Assembly: GCF_002368035.1 (NCBI RefSeq) | Contig: NZ_AP018222.1 | Location: 2,830,534-2,894,533, forward strand | Reading direction: 5' to 3' | DNA from: Nostoc linckia NIES-25 | GTDB lineage: Bacteria > Cyanobacteriota > Cyanobacteriia > Cyanobacteriales > Nostocaceae | DNA: 64,000 nucleotides | Part shown: positions 27,724 through 36,366 of the stretch, piece by piece | Layout of the letters: each line of letters begins with the position of its first letter | Position numbering within the stretch: the first letter of the stretch is position 1 | Translations under genes and position numbers: made by a program | Notes under the pieces: generated by a model | Seen by the model: only the letters and a program-made list of their open reading frames with translations | Told to the model about the DNA's origin: nothing | Database searches by the model: none

Positions 27724-28815
27724 GTGAAGATTCCAAGTTCAATATGGACATTACTCATTGGCATCGTGCTAACCCTAACCAGTATTTGGTACGGTCAAAA
27801 TCATGGTCTGTTGCCAGTAGCAGCTACTGATGAAGCCGTCTTAGTCGATGGTTTGTTCAATGCGATGATGATCGTTTCTACAGGTATATTTCTGATAGTC
27901 GAAGGTGTTTTAATTTACTCTGCATTTAGATACCGTCGGCGTGCAGGTGACAATGAAGATGGGCCACCAGTGGAAGGCAATATACCTTTAGAAATACTCT
28001 GGACGGCGATCCCAGCAATTATCGTTATCGGTATTTCTGTTTACAGTTTTGATGTGTATAACGAAATCGGTGGCTTCGATCCCCATGCCATCCATGAGGC
28101 GCCGATTACTCAAGAACAGTCGATGACAATGCCTGGGCATGGAAGTGCTATAGCTGCAACACTGAGCGATACACCTCCTAGCACCGAACCCAACCTCAAT
28201 CAAGAAAAATCTGATGAGGCGATGCAAGACCCAGCCACAGCAGCAGTCCGCAATGCCGACCAAATTCCCCAAAAGCGGGATGCTCCAGGTGTCGGTAGTG
28301 TTGCTCCCACAATTGGCGGCACTCCCGATAAAGCAGGTCAACCAGCATCACTGCAAGTCAATGTCACCGGTCTACAATATGCCTGGATTTTCACCTATCC
28401 CGACACTGGCATCACCACAGGCGAACTCCACGTTCCTATCGGGAAAGAAGTGGAAATTAATATGACAGCCAACGATGTGATCCATGCCTTCTGGGTGCCA
28501 GAGTTCCGCCTCAAGCAAGATGCAATTCCCGGCAGACAAAGTGAGATTCGCTTCACACCCAACAAACTAGGCGATTATCCTTTAATCTGTGCTGAACTTT
28601 GCGGCCCATACCACGGTGCGATGAGAACAACAGTGGTTGTTGAGTCACAAGAAGGATTTGAGAAATGGCAACAAGAGCAGTTAACTGCGAGTAAAGAAAC
28701 TCTAAATCAAGCCATTGCCGTTAACCCTGCGGATTTATCCCCACACGAATTTCTCGCCCCCTACACCAAGGGCATGGGAATTCAGCCAGAAATGCTCCAT
28801 CATGTTCACCACTAA
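27724..28815 (+). CDS. ctaC: cytochrome c oxidase subunit II
   Basis: Subunit II accepts electrons from cytochrome c or plastocyanin through the dinuclear CuA centre. The 363-residue protein begins at a GTG with a signal-like membrane segment and has a second helix near 50-70 and a third near 90-110. A low-complexity Pro/Glu-rich linker (about 125-215) follows, then the cupredoxin domain. CuA ligands are visible in HAFWVPEF and CAELCGPYHGAM. The linker is longer than in many bacteria but common in cyanobacteria. It is first in ctaC-ctaD-ctaE. Confidence 0.96.
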   Translation: MKIPSSIWTLLIGIVLTLTSIWYGQNHGLLPVAATDEAVLVDGLFNAMMIVSTGIFLIVEGVLIYSAFRYRRRAGDNEDGPPVEGNIPLEILWTAIPAIIVIGISVYSFDVYNEIGGFDPHAIHEAPITQEQSMTMPGHGSAIAATLSDTPPSTEPNLNQEKSDEAMQDPATAAVRNADQIPQKRDAPGVGSVAPTIGGTPDKAGQPASLQVNVTGLQYAWIFTYPDTGITTGELHVPIGKEVEINMTANDVIHAFWVPEFRLKQDAIPGRQSEIRFTPNKLGDYPLICAELCGPYHGAMRTTVVVESQEGFEKWQQEQLTASKETLNQAIAVNPADLSPHEFLAPYTKGMGIQPEMLHHVHH

Positions 28816-28916
28816 TTCAGAAAAAGGGAAAAGTTAAAGCGAAAAGGAAGGTTCCCTTTCCCCTTTGCCCCTTACCCTTTACCCCACTTCTGTAAGAAGT
28901 CTAATGACTCATTCCT
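28816..28916. repeat. purine/pyrimidine tract spacer between ctaC and ctaD
   Basis: AAAAAGGGAAAAGTTAAAG-type purine tracts are followed by complementary CCCTTTCCCCTTTGCCCC-type tracts, able to form an imperfect hairpin. The sequence ends with the TAATGACTCA heptamer-like stretch just before the ctaD start. Confidence 0.75.
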
Positions 28917-30653
28917 ATGACACAAGCTCAGTTGCAAGAAACTGCCAATATCCCTGGTCATGGTCAAGAACCACCGGTGAGAAAATGGCAAGATTACTTT
29001 ACCTTTAACACCGACCATAAGGTAATTGCGATTCAATACCTAGTCACGACATTCATTTTCTACTGTATAGGCGGCGTGTTAGCTGACTTAGTTCGTACAG
29101 AATTGCGAACGCCAGAATCAGATTTTGTGACCCCAGAAGTCTACAACAGCTTGTTTACGCTGCACGCTACAATCATGATTTTTTTGTGGATTGTGCCAGC
29201 TGGTGCGGGTTTTGCTAACTTCCTGATCCCCTTGATGATTGGGGCAAAGGATATGGCATTTCCACGCTTGAATGCTGTTGCCTTTTGGATGATTCCCCCT
29301 TCTGGTTTGTTGCTAATCGCTAGTTTATTAGTCGGCGATGCGCCCGATGCAGGTTGGACTTCCTACCCTCCCCTGAGCTTGGTAACAGGTCAGGTAGGTG
29401 AGGGAATTTGGATTATGAGTGTCCTTCTACTCGGTACTTCATCGATTTTGGGGGCAATCAATTTCCTCGTAACATTGCTGAGGATGCGTATCCCAGGTTT
29501 GGGATTCAATCAATTGCCTTTGTTCTGCTGGGCGATGTTTGCCACTTCGGCATTGACTCTGGTATCTACACCAGTGTTAGCAGCAGGTCTGATTCTGTTA
29601 GCTTTTGACTTAATTGCTGGGACGACATTTTTTAATCCCACTGGTGGCGGCGATCCGGTTGTATACCAACATATGTTCTGGTTTTACTCGCACCCAGCAG
29701 TTTACATTATGATTTTGCCGTTTTTTGGGGCAATTTCAGAAGTTATCCCCGTGCATTCCCGCAAGCCGATTTTTGGGTATAAAGCGATCGCCTATTCATC
29801 CTTGGCTATCAGCTTTTTAGGGCTAATTGTTTGGGCGCACCACATGTTTACCAGCGGTATCCCCGGTTGGCTGCGGATGTTCTTCATGATCACCACCATG
29901 ATCATCGCCGTACCTACTGGTATTAAAATATTCAGCTGGTTGGCAACCATGTGGGGCGGAAAAATTCAACTCAACTCCGCCATGCTCTTTGCAATGGGCT
30001 TTGTTGGTACCTTTGTGATTGGCGGTATCAGCGGCGTGATGTTAGCAGCAGTGCCTTTTGATATTCACGTCCACGACACCTATTTTGTCGTGGCACATTT
30101 ACACTACGTTTTGTTTGGTGGTAGCGTTCTCGGTATTTATGCAGCGATTTACCACTGGTTCCCGAAAATGACGGGACGGATGCTAAATGAATTTTGGGGT
30201 AAGGTTCACTTTGCCTTGACAATTGTCGGCTTAAACATGACCTTCTTACCGATGCACAAATTAGGGATGATGGGTATGAACCGCCGTGTTGCCCAATACG
30301 ATCCCAAATTTACTTTACTCAATGAAATCTGCACCTATGGTGCTTATATCCTGGCAGTCTCTACATTTCCCTTCATTATCAATGCGATTTGGAGTTGGTT
30401 ATACGGAGAGAAAGCTGGTAATAATCCCTGGAGGGCACTAACCTTAGAGTGGATGACTACCTCACCGCCAGCGATCGAAAATTTTGAAGTCACCCCAGTA
30501 CTAGTTACAGGGCCCTACGACTACGGCTTGGAAAAGGCGAAAGAAGGTGTACCCTTATCCGACCCCAATCCGGTCTTATCTGCCGGCCCCAACTCGGTAT
30601 TAAGAGCAAAACCCGACCCAGCGGTTGCTGCTAATCCCGAAGATCGACAGTAA
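28917..30653 (+). CDS. ctaD: cytochrome c oxidase subunit I
   Basis: Subunit I holds heme a and the heme a3-CuB site where oxygen is reduced. The 578-residue protein has about twelve membrane helices. Metal ligands are visible: the His in LFTLHATIMIF, the CuB ligands in HPAVY and AHHMF, and the heme pair in VAHLHYVLFGG. Helix VI reads YSHPAVYIM, so the usual Glu of the D-channel (GHPEVY) is absent and the Tyr-Ser pair of A2-type oxidases replaces it. The C-terminal 60 residues are a soluble Pro-rich tail. Located in thylakoid or cytoplasmic membrane. Confidence 0.97.
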   Translation: MTQAQLQETANIPGHGQEPPVRKWQDYFTFNTDHKVIAIQYLVTTFIFYCIGGVLADLVRTELRTPESDFVTPEVYNSLFTLHATIMIFLWIVPAGAGFANFLIPLMIGAKDMAFPRLNAVAFWMIPPSGLLLIASLLVGDAPDAGWTSYPPLSLVTGQVGEGIWIMSVLLLGTSSILGAINFLVTLLRMRIPGLGFNQLPLFCWAMFATSALTLVSTPVLAAGLILLAFDLIAGTTFFNPTGGGDPVVYQHMFWFYSHPAVYIMILPFFGAISEVIPVHSRKPIFGYKAIAYSSLAISFLGLIVWAHHMFTSGIPGWLRMFFMITTMIIAVPTGIKIFSWLATMWGGKIQLNSAMLFAMGFVGTFVIGGISGVMLAAVPFDIHVHDTYFVVAHLHYVLFGGSVLGIYAAIYHWFPKMTGRMLNEFWGKVHFALTIVGLNMTFLPMHKLGMMGMNRRVAQYDPKFTLLNEICTYGAYILAVSTFPFIINAIWSWLYGEKAGNNPWRALTLEWMTTSPPAIENFEVTPVLVTGPYDYGLEKAKEGVPLSDPNPVLSAGPNSVLRAKPDPAVAANPEDRQ

Positions 30654-30778
30654 AGTGACTGGGGGCTGGGGACTGGGGACTAGGGAATAAGATTAAAAAT
30701 ACTATTTTCTAATTCTCAAACCAATCCCCAATCCCCAATCCCCAATCCCCAATCCCCAATCTACATTTATCAAGATTC
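30654..30778. repeat. heptamer repeat spacer between ctaD and ctaE
   Basis: GGGGACTG-type heptamers (30655-30690) are followed by five CCCCAAT units in a row (30723-30760). The two blocks are near-complementary and can form a hairpin between the two genes. Confidence 0.88.
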
Positions 30779-31405
30779 ATGCAAAGTCAGACGATTGACC
30801 CAGCTAAAACTGAACTGAATCATCATCATGCAGCAGAAGCAGCTGTCGGCCATCATGAAGAACATCCAGACCATCGCTTGTTTGGGCTAATTGTCTTCCT
30901 GATTGCTGAAGGGATGATTTTTATGGGGCTGTTCGGAGCCTATCTGGCTTTCCGCGCTACCCTACCTGCTTGGCCTCCAGAAGGTACCCCAGAGTTAGAA
31001 CTATTGCTACCCGGTGTTAACACTGTCAATCTGATTGCTAGTAGTTTTGTTATGCACAATGCTGACACTGCTATCAAAAAGAATGATGCGCGGGGTGCGC
31101 GGATTTGGTTAGCAATTACCGCTGCGATGGGTGCTGTTTTTCTAGTAGGACAGGTATATGAATATACTCATCTAGAATTTGGTTTAACTACCAATTTATT
31201 TGCCAGTGCATTTTATGTTTTGACTGGTTTCCACGGACTGCACGTTACCATCGGCGTTTTAGCGATTCTTGCCGTATTGTGGCGATCGCGCGTTAAGGGC
31301 CATTACAGTAGTGAAAAACACTTCGGCATTGAAGCTGCGGAAATTTACTGGCACTTTGTTGATGTGATTTGGATTATTTTGTTCGGATTACTGTATTTGC
31401 TGTGA
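30779..31405 (+). CDS. ctaE: cytochrome c oxidase subunit III
   Basis: The 208-residue membrane protein is of the short, five-helix type of subunit III. The N-terminus is His-rich (NHHHAAEAAVGHHEEHPDH), then come FGLIVFLIAEGMIFMGLFGAYLAFR and the conserved TGFHGLHVTIG and EIYWHFVDVIWIILF segments. It helps assemble and stabilise the oxidase core. It is last in the ctaCDE operon and is followed 43 bp later by a terminator hairpin. Confidence 0.96.
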   Translation: MQSQTIDPAKTELNHHHAAEAAVGHHEEHPDHRLFGLIVFLIAEGMIFMGLFGAYLAFRATLPAWPPEGTPELELLLPGVNTVNLIASSFVMHNADTAIKKNDARGARIWLAITAAMGAVFLVGQVYEYTHLEFGLTTNLFASAFYVLTGFHGLHVTIGVLAILAVLWRSRVKGHYSSEKHFGIEAAEIYWHFVDVIWIILFGLLYLL

Positions 31406-31447
31406 GTATTAATTATTAGTTGTTCACTCCACGCGAACAACTCGCTC

Positions 31448-31476
31448 AGCCTCCTTTGGGGGCTTTTTTATTTTTA
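31448..31476 (+). terminator. terminator after ctaE
   Basis: AGCCTCC pairs with GGGGGCT (one G-T wobble) around a TTT loop, followed by TTTTTTATTTTT. This is a typical rho-independent terminator for the oxidase operon. Confidence 0.85.
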
Positions 31477-31523
31477 GTATTCAGTGAGGCCTTATTCCAA
31501 TTGGCAATTTGCAATGAACTTCG

Positions 31524-31540
31524 CTTCTCTACGAGACGCT
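31524..31540. repeat. dispersed CTTCTCTACGAGACGCT repeat
   Basis: This 17-mer recurs exactly in the opposite orientation at 33409-33425. Both copies sit in wider GC-rich repeat patches (31518-31575 and 33346-33430). Confidence 0.85.
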
Positions 31541-31576
31541 GGGCGAACGCTAAGCCAATACTCCCCAAGGCGCGAT

Positions 31577-32055
31577 ACCGTTACCTTAAGATTGATACAG
31601 ACAGTTGATGTGCTTACCTTGGCAGCTGCTGTAGACTACAATTAAGACAGAGAATAAATACACAAGCGATTACTAGCCTCTGTACTGCAATAGTGAGTGG
31701 TGTATTTTTCTGTTTCTGGATTATTGCAATTGAAGCATTTAGGACGTAAATCGCTCGTAAAAGCCTGATAAAAGAGATTTTCAAGCCTATTGCCTGGTAT
31801 ACCAGTGGAAAGACATAGAGTTTTAATTACTTACAGTATTGCATTTACTTTATCGATCGAAGCTTGTATTATTTATACTTAATTTGTAGGTTAAAACTTC
31901 AATTTCAAGCCAAAATATAAAACTGCCATCGAGCATTATGAAGTCAGAGAAGATGATTGCCTAAAAATTGAAAAATCAAGGGGCGAGTATCTATTCTCTT
32001 ACCCAAGCTATGACAACCTCTGAATGGTCAGCAATTAGCAGATAGTATACGCGAC
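31577..32055. other. spacer before the second kinase gene
   Basis: AT-rich sequence with no credible ORF or RNA gene. It presumably contains the promoter of the 32056 kinase. Confidence 0.4.
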
Positions 32056-33252
32056 ATGAGCCAGAACCCTCTCATCAGAAAAACATTCAGGAGTAGCTTT
32101 GAGACTGTTAAAGTGTTAGAAAGCCCAGAATCCGGTAAAAACTATTCGTTAGGAAGTGTAATACGTAATAGATATCACCAGGATTTTGTGAAAAAAACAC
32201 TTAGGAATCGTTTTGAAATTATCAAACAGTTGGGCAGTGGGGGATCTGGGGATACGTACTTAGCTATAGACCTAGATCTACCAGGAAGACCGCATTGTGT
32301 TGTCAAGCATTTCCACCCAAAAGATCCTAATCCTAGTGTTGGGGCGATCGCTAAAAAATTATTTGCCAGAGAAGCAGAAGTTTTATATCAGCTAGGTAAC
32401 GACCACGAGCAAATTCCGAGGCTGTTTGCTCATTTTGATGAAGGTGGGGATTTCTATCTAGTCCAAGAATATATTGATGGTCATTCCTTGACTCAAGAAG
32501 TTATCCCAGGCCAACGCTTGAGAGAAAATGCAGTCTTGAATCTATTAAAAGACATCTTGGAAGTGCTAGCCTTCGTGCACGAACACAACATTATTCATCG
32601 AGATATTAAACCGCAAAATTTAATGCGACGACACTCCGATGGCAAGATTGTGTTAATTGACTTTGGAAGTATTAAAAAAATTGGTGCTTTAGGAGCTGCT
32701 TTAACTGTTGTGGTTGGCACTCCTGGTTATATGCCAAGCGAACAAGCCAAAGGAAAGCCAAAACTTTCCAGCGATATCTATGCAGTAGGTATGATTGGGA
32801 TTCAAGCCCTCACAGGGTTAGTACCTAGCCAGCTACAAGAAGATCCCAATACTGGGGAAGTTATCTGGCGACATCGCGCACAAGTAAGCGACGCTTTTGC
32901 AGATATTTTAGACAGAATGGTTTGCGATCGCCATAGCCAACGTTATCAATCTGCCGCAGAAGCCCTCGAAGCGATTAATTGCGATTCGATAGGATTACAG
33001 TCGTCACAATCTGGTGGACTAAAACAAAATATTGTTGATAACTATTTTCTAGCTTACAGAAATTTTATTTTGTTGCTAGGTATCGGACTCGGTGCTAGCA
33101 CTAGTTTGATAGTAATTATTTTAATCTATACATTTTTGAATGCAAGTACATCGCTTCCACAGCAACCTACTCAATTAAAAAATATCATAGAAAAATTTAT
33201 TCATCAGTCACATTTAACTAATATAAATACCTTAACTAGCCAAATCAAATAA
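32056..33252 (+). CDS. Hanks-type Ser/Thr protein kinase with C-terminal membrane helix
   Basis: The 398-residue protein has a 50-residue N-terminal extension, then a complete kinase domain at about 52-315: GSGGSGDTY glycine loop, HCVVKHFHP with the catalytic Lys, HRDIKPQNLMRR, IDFGSIKK, GTPGYMPSEQ. One membrane helix follows at about 340-362 (FILLLGIGLGASTSLIVIILIY), with a short outside tail of about 30 residues and no sensor domain. It resembles the 19637 kinase in the catalytic part but lacks its YARHG domain. Likely a membrane-bound signalling kinase. Substrate unknown. Confidence 0.93.
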   Translation: MSQNPLIRKTFRSSFETVKVLESPESGKNYSLGSVIRNRYHQDFVKKTLRNRFEIIKQLGSGGSGDTYLAIDLDLPGRPHCVVKHFHPKDPNPSVGAIAKKLFAREAEVLYQLGNDHEQIPRLFAHFDEGGDFYLVQEYIDGHSLTQEVIPGQRLRENAVLNLLKDILEVLAFVHEHNIIHRDIKPQNLMRRHSDGKIVLIDFGSIKKIGALGAALTVVVGTPGYMPSEQAKGKPKLSSDIYAVGMIGIQALTGLVPSQLQEDPNTGEVIWRHRAQVSDAFADILDRMVCDRHSQRYQSAAEALEAINCDSIGLQSSQSGGLKQNIVDNYFLAYRNFILLLGIGLGASTSLIVIILIYTFLNASTSLPQQPTQLKNIIEKFIHQSHLTNINTLTSQIK

Positions 33253-33275
33253 TGTTTGCGACACATCAATTATAC

Positions 33276-33304
33276 GTAGGGGCACAACAATGTTGTGCCC
33301 CTAC
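33276..33304. repeat. 29-bp perfect palindrome (GTAGGGGCACAACA)
   Basis: GTAGGGGCACAACA and TGTTGTGCCCCTAC are perfect 14-bp complements around a single central base. It lies 23 bp after the kinase stop and could also act as a transcript 3' end. The outer GTAGGGGCAC matches the termini of the MITE-like elements at 34973 and 56577. Confidence 0.85.
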
Positions 33305-33345
33305 CCATCTGTTGCATTCTTTTTTCAAATTGGTATTAATAAAAC

Positions 33346-33430
33346 CTTCTGCACTTCGGCTACGCGGAAATCGAGCGTACCTTGAGGGGAAGCAAGCTAG
33401 CTACGCGTAGCGTCTCGTAGAGAAGTCGAG
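33346..33430. repeat. GC-rich dispersed repeat patch
   Basis: A mosaic of short palindromes (CTAGCTACGCGTAGC, AGCGTCTCGTAGAGAAG) typical of Nostoc dispersed repeats; it shares 17 bp with 31524-31540 in reverse. Confidence 0.75.
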
Positions 33431-33494
33431 ATTCAGTGTAAACCCTCTGCCTTCTCAACCTTCAAAAAGAGGAATTTAATTAGATTACTCTTCT

Positions 33495-33579
33495 AGGACT
33501 TACGCAATATGTGACCTTATTCAAGCGTTGCGGTAATTCATGAATTACCGCTACTTTCGTTATCTTTTGTGTAAGTCCT
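33495..33579. repeat. 85-bp nested-palindrome element
   Basis: Outer arms AGGACTTACGCAA and TTTGTGTAAGTCCT are inverted repeats; inside lies a perfect 22-bp palindrome GCGGTAATTCATGAATTACCGC (33530-33551). The layout is that of a small MITE-type element without coding capacity. Confidence 0.75.
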
Positions 33580-33746
33580 GTCTTCCTTTGGAAAGGCTTG
33601 GTTGGGGATATATAGCAATGAAAAAACTAGATAGTGAATGGTTGATGACAGCTTCACTTAAAACTTAAATATCAATAGATTTTTAGAGTGTAAATACTGA
33701 GAAATTACTGTAGTATAAATACAAGCAATAAATAAAATTTAAAAAT

Positions 33747-34826
33747 ATGGACAATACAAACCAAAGAAAAGCTTTAATTAGCGGTGAAATTGCCCTTTTT
33801 CTTAGAGGTTTAATTATTGGTAAAGTCTTGACACTGATAGTCATTGGCGGATTACTTTGGTGGTTGCTCAAGCCAAGCTTATTATCGCGTAGCAGTAGTA
33901 ACTCGTACTCTTCTAATCAGAATGTAAACGTCTCTTCTAGTGAAAAATCGAATTTTCAGACAATTGCGGATGTTCCTAGCGGCTCATTTAACTATGGTGG
34001 TAGTACAGCTTGGGCATCTATCCGGCAATTGGTAGATTCTCAGATTCAAAGCGATCGCCCTGAACTAAAATTACGTTACGTAGACCCTACAAAGAATAGT
34101 CCTGGCTCTAGTTCAGGTATTCGCATGTTGCTTGATGGACAATTGGACTTTGCTCAGTCCTCCCGCCCCTTGACAGATGAAGAACAAGCAATTGCGACAC
34201 AGCGAGGCTTCACCCTTGAACAACGTCAGGTAGGCATTGATGGAATAGCAGTGGTAGTTAACCCATCATTGAAAGTACCGGGTTTAACTGTTGACCAATT
34301 GCAGCAGATTTATTCCGGACAAATTACTAACTGGGAACAAGTAGGTGGACCAAAACTACCCATCATACCTTTATCTCAGCGACCAGAAAACGCAGATACA
34401 GTAATATTTTCTAGCAATAACAACTCGAAAGGGCAAGCATTTGGCTCCAATGTACAGTATGTCTACTCGACTACAGACGCAGTACGCCAACTCAGCAAAA
34501 CTCCTGGCGGTTTGTATTACGCTTCTGCTCGTTCAGTGATTCCTCAGTGTACCGTGAAGGCTTTGCCATTGGGTCGCACTTCTAGTGAGTTAATTCCCCC
34601 CTACCGCGAATCTTTGGTGTCACCTGAAAACTGCCTACGTCAGCGCAATCAAGTAAATACTGAGGCTATTAGAAATGGTAGCTATCCAATGACTGCTGAG
34701 ATGTTTGTAATTATTAAGCAGAATAAAGGGCGAGAACAGCAAATAGGGGATGCCTACGCCAAACTTTTATTAACTGAAGAGGGGCAAAAAGCGATTGAAC
34801 AAGCTGGTTTCGTTGGAGTTCGGTAG
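33747..34826 (+). CDS. PstS-like phosphate/substrate-binding protein, membrane anchored
   Basis: The 359-residue product has a membrane helix at about 23-46 (LIIGKVLTLIVIGGLLWWLL) without a signal-peptidase site, so it is probably anchored and faces the periplasm. A Ser/Asn-rich linker follows. From about 75 on it has the type 2 periplasmic binding fold of PstS-like proteins: GSFNYGGSTAWASI, SSSGIRMLLDGQLDFAQSSRPL and QLQQIYSGQITNWEQVGG. The protein lacks pst transport partners nearby, so ligand and role (sensor or carrier) are uncertain; phosphate-like anions are the usual ligands. Confidence 0.9.
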   Translation: MDNTNQRKALISGEIALFLRGLIIGKVLTLIVIGGLLWWLLKPSLLSRSSSNSYSSNQNVNVSSSEKSNFQTIADVPSGSFNYGGSTAWASIRQLVDSQIQSDRPELKLRYVDPTKNSPGSSSGIRMLLDGQLDFAQSSRPLTDEEQAIATQRGFTLEQRQVGIDGIAVVVNPSLKVPGLTVDQLQQIYSGQITNWEQVGGPKLPIIPLSQRPENADTVIFSSNNNSKGQAFGSNVQYVYSTTDAVRQLSKTPGGLYYASARSVIPQCTVKALPLGRTSSELIPPYRESLVSPENCLRQRNQVNTEAIRNGSYPMTAEMFVIIKQNKGREQQIGDAYAKLLLTEEGQKAIEQAGFVGVR

Positions 34827-34845
34827 TAATATTTTGAGTATAATT

Positions 34846-34868
34846 AAGCCCCCTTTTTGGGGGTTTAT
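34846..34868 (+). terminator. terminator after the PstS-like gene
   Basis: CCCCC pairs with GGGGG around TTTTT, extended by A-T pairs and followed by TTTATTT. It lies 20 bp after the stop codon. Confidence 0.8.
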
Positions 34869-34972
34869 TTGTCATTTGATATTGCAGTAGTATAGAAAAA
34901 TTTATTTGCTATGGAACTGGAAAAAATAGCTAGAGAACAATTACAGCTATTTTCAGGTAAATAGACTACACG

Positions 34973-35206
34973 GTAGGGGCACAGCATTGCTCATTGGTGT
35001 CAACTTAAGCTCAAAAGCTTATTCCCACAGGCATTTTACCCCACCCCCAACCCCTCCCCTTGGCAAGGGGAGGGGAAGTTTTGGCTTTAGACAAAACCGG
35101 GGTGGGGTAACGCGGATCTTGATGGTAAATGAGTAGAACTCGCTCATCACCTTTCTATTAGGGTTTCACGTTAAGTTGACACCAGTGAGGAATGCTGTGC
35201 CCCTAC
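34973..35206. mobile_element. 234-bp MITE-like element, copy 1
   Basis: The two ends are inverted repeats of about 36 bp with few mismatches: GTAGGGGCACAGCATTGCTC at the left and, read in reverse complement, GTAGGGGCACAGCATTCCTC at the right, both continuing into TGGTGTCAACTTAA. Inside are nested G/C palindromes (CCCCTCCCC-TTGGCAA-GGGGAGGGG and ACCCC...GGGGT). A second copy lies inverted at 56577-56807. No ORF is present. The right end overlaps the last codon of the aspartoacylase gene. Confidence 0.85.
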
Positions 35207-36123
35207 GACAGATGTGGTTCAAATACATGAAAACTGCTGTAAATTTTTAATTGCTCTTTCTTAGTAAAAGCCATTGCAATTCCTTTTTCGTAGTAAGCTG
35301 CCTCATTAATAAAAATAGGCCAAACTGTAGATTCTCCTTGATAGACAATTGTTTGGTTATCAAAAGTGAGAAACATTGGATCTCCTGGGTTCAAGGCTTG
35401 ATAATCTTTGTCTTGAAGCTCTGGATGAATCATGCCAAAGATTGTACCATCCTGTTTTTTTGGGTAGTCTACAACAGATAAGTGGTGATAGAGAGTTAAT
35501 GTTTCCTTCGTTGCTAAAATATCACCGTGGTTAAATCGTTCGATATAATCTAGAATCCCATGAATCAGTTTCTCAGTTTGTTGGAACAATTGTGCTTTTA
35601 AAACTCCTTGGGGAATGGGGCCAACCTCGATCGCAAATCCTAATTCACACAAAGAATTCACAAATGGATTTTCTTCAACTGATTTAAAAGAGCAGCAATA
35701 AACTTTAACCAAAGGGTTTCTTTCGCTCAGATAAGCAGCTAGCTTCAAATTAAAGGGATGAGTGTTTACTAAAATAATTGTCAGACCCATATTAGATGTT
35801 GTGCTATGCAAATCTAAAATGAAATCTGCTTTATCGCCATTTGCTGCTAGGCTATTTTGAATTGATTTAGCTTGTAGTTCTTCGTAATTTTTAAGTGTAG
35901 GATTTTGTAAATCTTGTCTGAGAAAACAGCGGTTTAAATCTTTATCTACATATCGCCTTGTTGCTGCAAAAGCACGAGGATTTGCTAACAGGGTAACTGT
36001 CTCAAAACTTTGCCTCGTAATCAAGTCGGGAAAGTCGGCAAATTTTTGGATTAAATAAGCCCCTGTAAACTCATTACCATGAGTTCCACCAACAATTGCA
36101 ACTCGATTAATTTGGTTCACCAT
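35203..36123 (-). CDS. aspartoacylase (N-acyl-aspartate hydrolase family)
   Basis: Aspartoacylase hydrolyses N-acetyl-aspartate to acetate and aspartate; it belongs to the AstE/AspA zinc carboxypeptidase-like family. Visible are the zinc ligands in GGTHGNEFTG, NPRAF, DLNRCF, DLHSTTSNMG and the catalytic Glu region FAIEVGPIPQG. I choose the ATG at 36123 (MVNQINRVAIVGGTHG, 306 residues); the longer frame from 36147 starts with TTG inside a repeat element. The stop codon at 35203-35205 lies inside the terminal repeat of the 34973 element, so the last residues may differ from relatives. Confidence 0.92.
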   Translation of the reverse strand: MVNQINRVAIVGGTHGNEFTGAYLIQKFADFPDLITRQSFETVTLLANPRAFAATRRYVDKDLNRCFLRQDLQNPTLKNYEELQAKSIQNSLAANGDKADFILDLHSTTSNMGLTIILVNTHPFNLKLAAYLSERNPLVKVYCCSFKSVEENPFVNSLCELGFAIEVGPIPQGVLKAQLFQQTEKLIHGILDYIERFNHGDILATKETLTLYHHLSVVDYPKKQDGTIFGMIHPELQDKDYQALNPGDPMFLTFDNQTIVYQGESTVWPIFINEAAYYEKGIAMAFTKKEQLKIYSSFHVFEPHLS

Positions 36124-36145
36124 CGCATCAACTTTGTTATAGGCC

Positions 36146-36266
36146 AATACGGTTCAGTTAACGGTATTTCGCTCCGGAAGATCCCCCCAACCCCCTTAAA
36201 AAGGGGGATTAGTTCCCTCCTTTTTAAGGAGGGTTAGGGAGGATCGAGTCTTAACTGAACTGTATT
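36146..36266. mobile_element. 121-bp MITE-like element between aspartoacylase and GST genes
   Basis: AATACGGTTCAGTTAA at the left and TTAACTGAACTGTATT at the right are 16-bp inverted repeats with one mismatch. The interior contains GATCCCCCCAACCCCC, AAAAAGGGGGATTAG and CTCCTTTTTAAGGAGGG, a nested palindrome. It starts 23 bp upstream of the aspartoacylase ATG, so it probably carries or displaces its promoter. Confidence 0.82.
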
Positions 36267-36366
36267 GTGTTATGGGCAATAGACAACAGAAAATAACTTT
36301 GAAAGTCTCTTGCTATAGGGTTTTACGAGCAATTTATGTCCTAACCTAGCTACTAACTGCTATAAC

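Noticed and set aside
34973..35206. Riboswitch or structured regulatory RNA between two genes
   Set aside because: The terminal inverted repeats and the second inverted copy at 56577 show it is a dispersed element.
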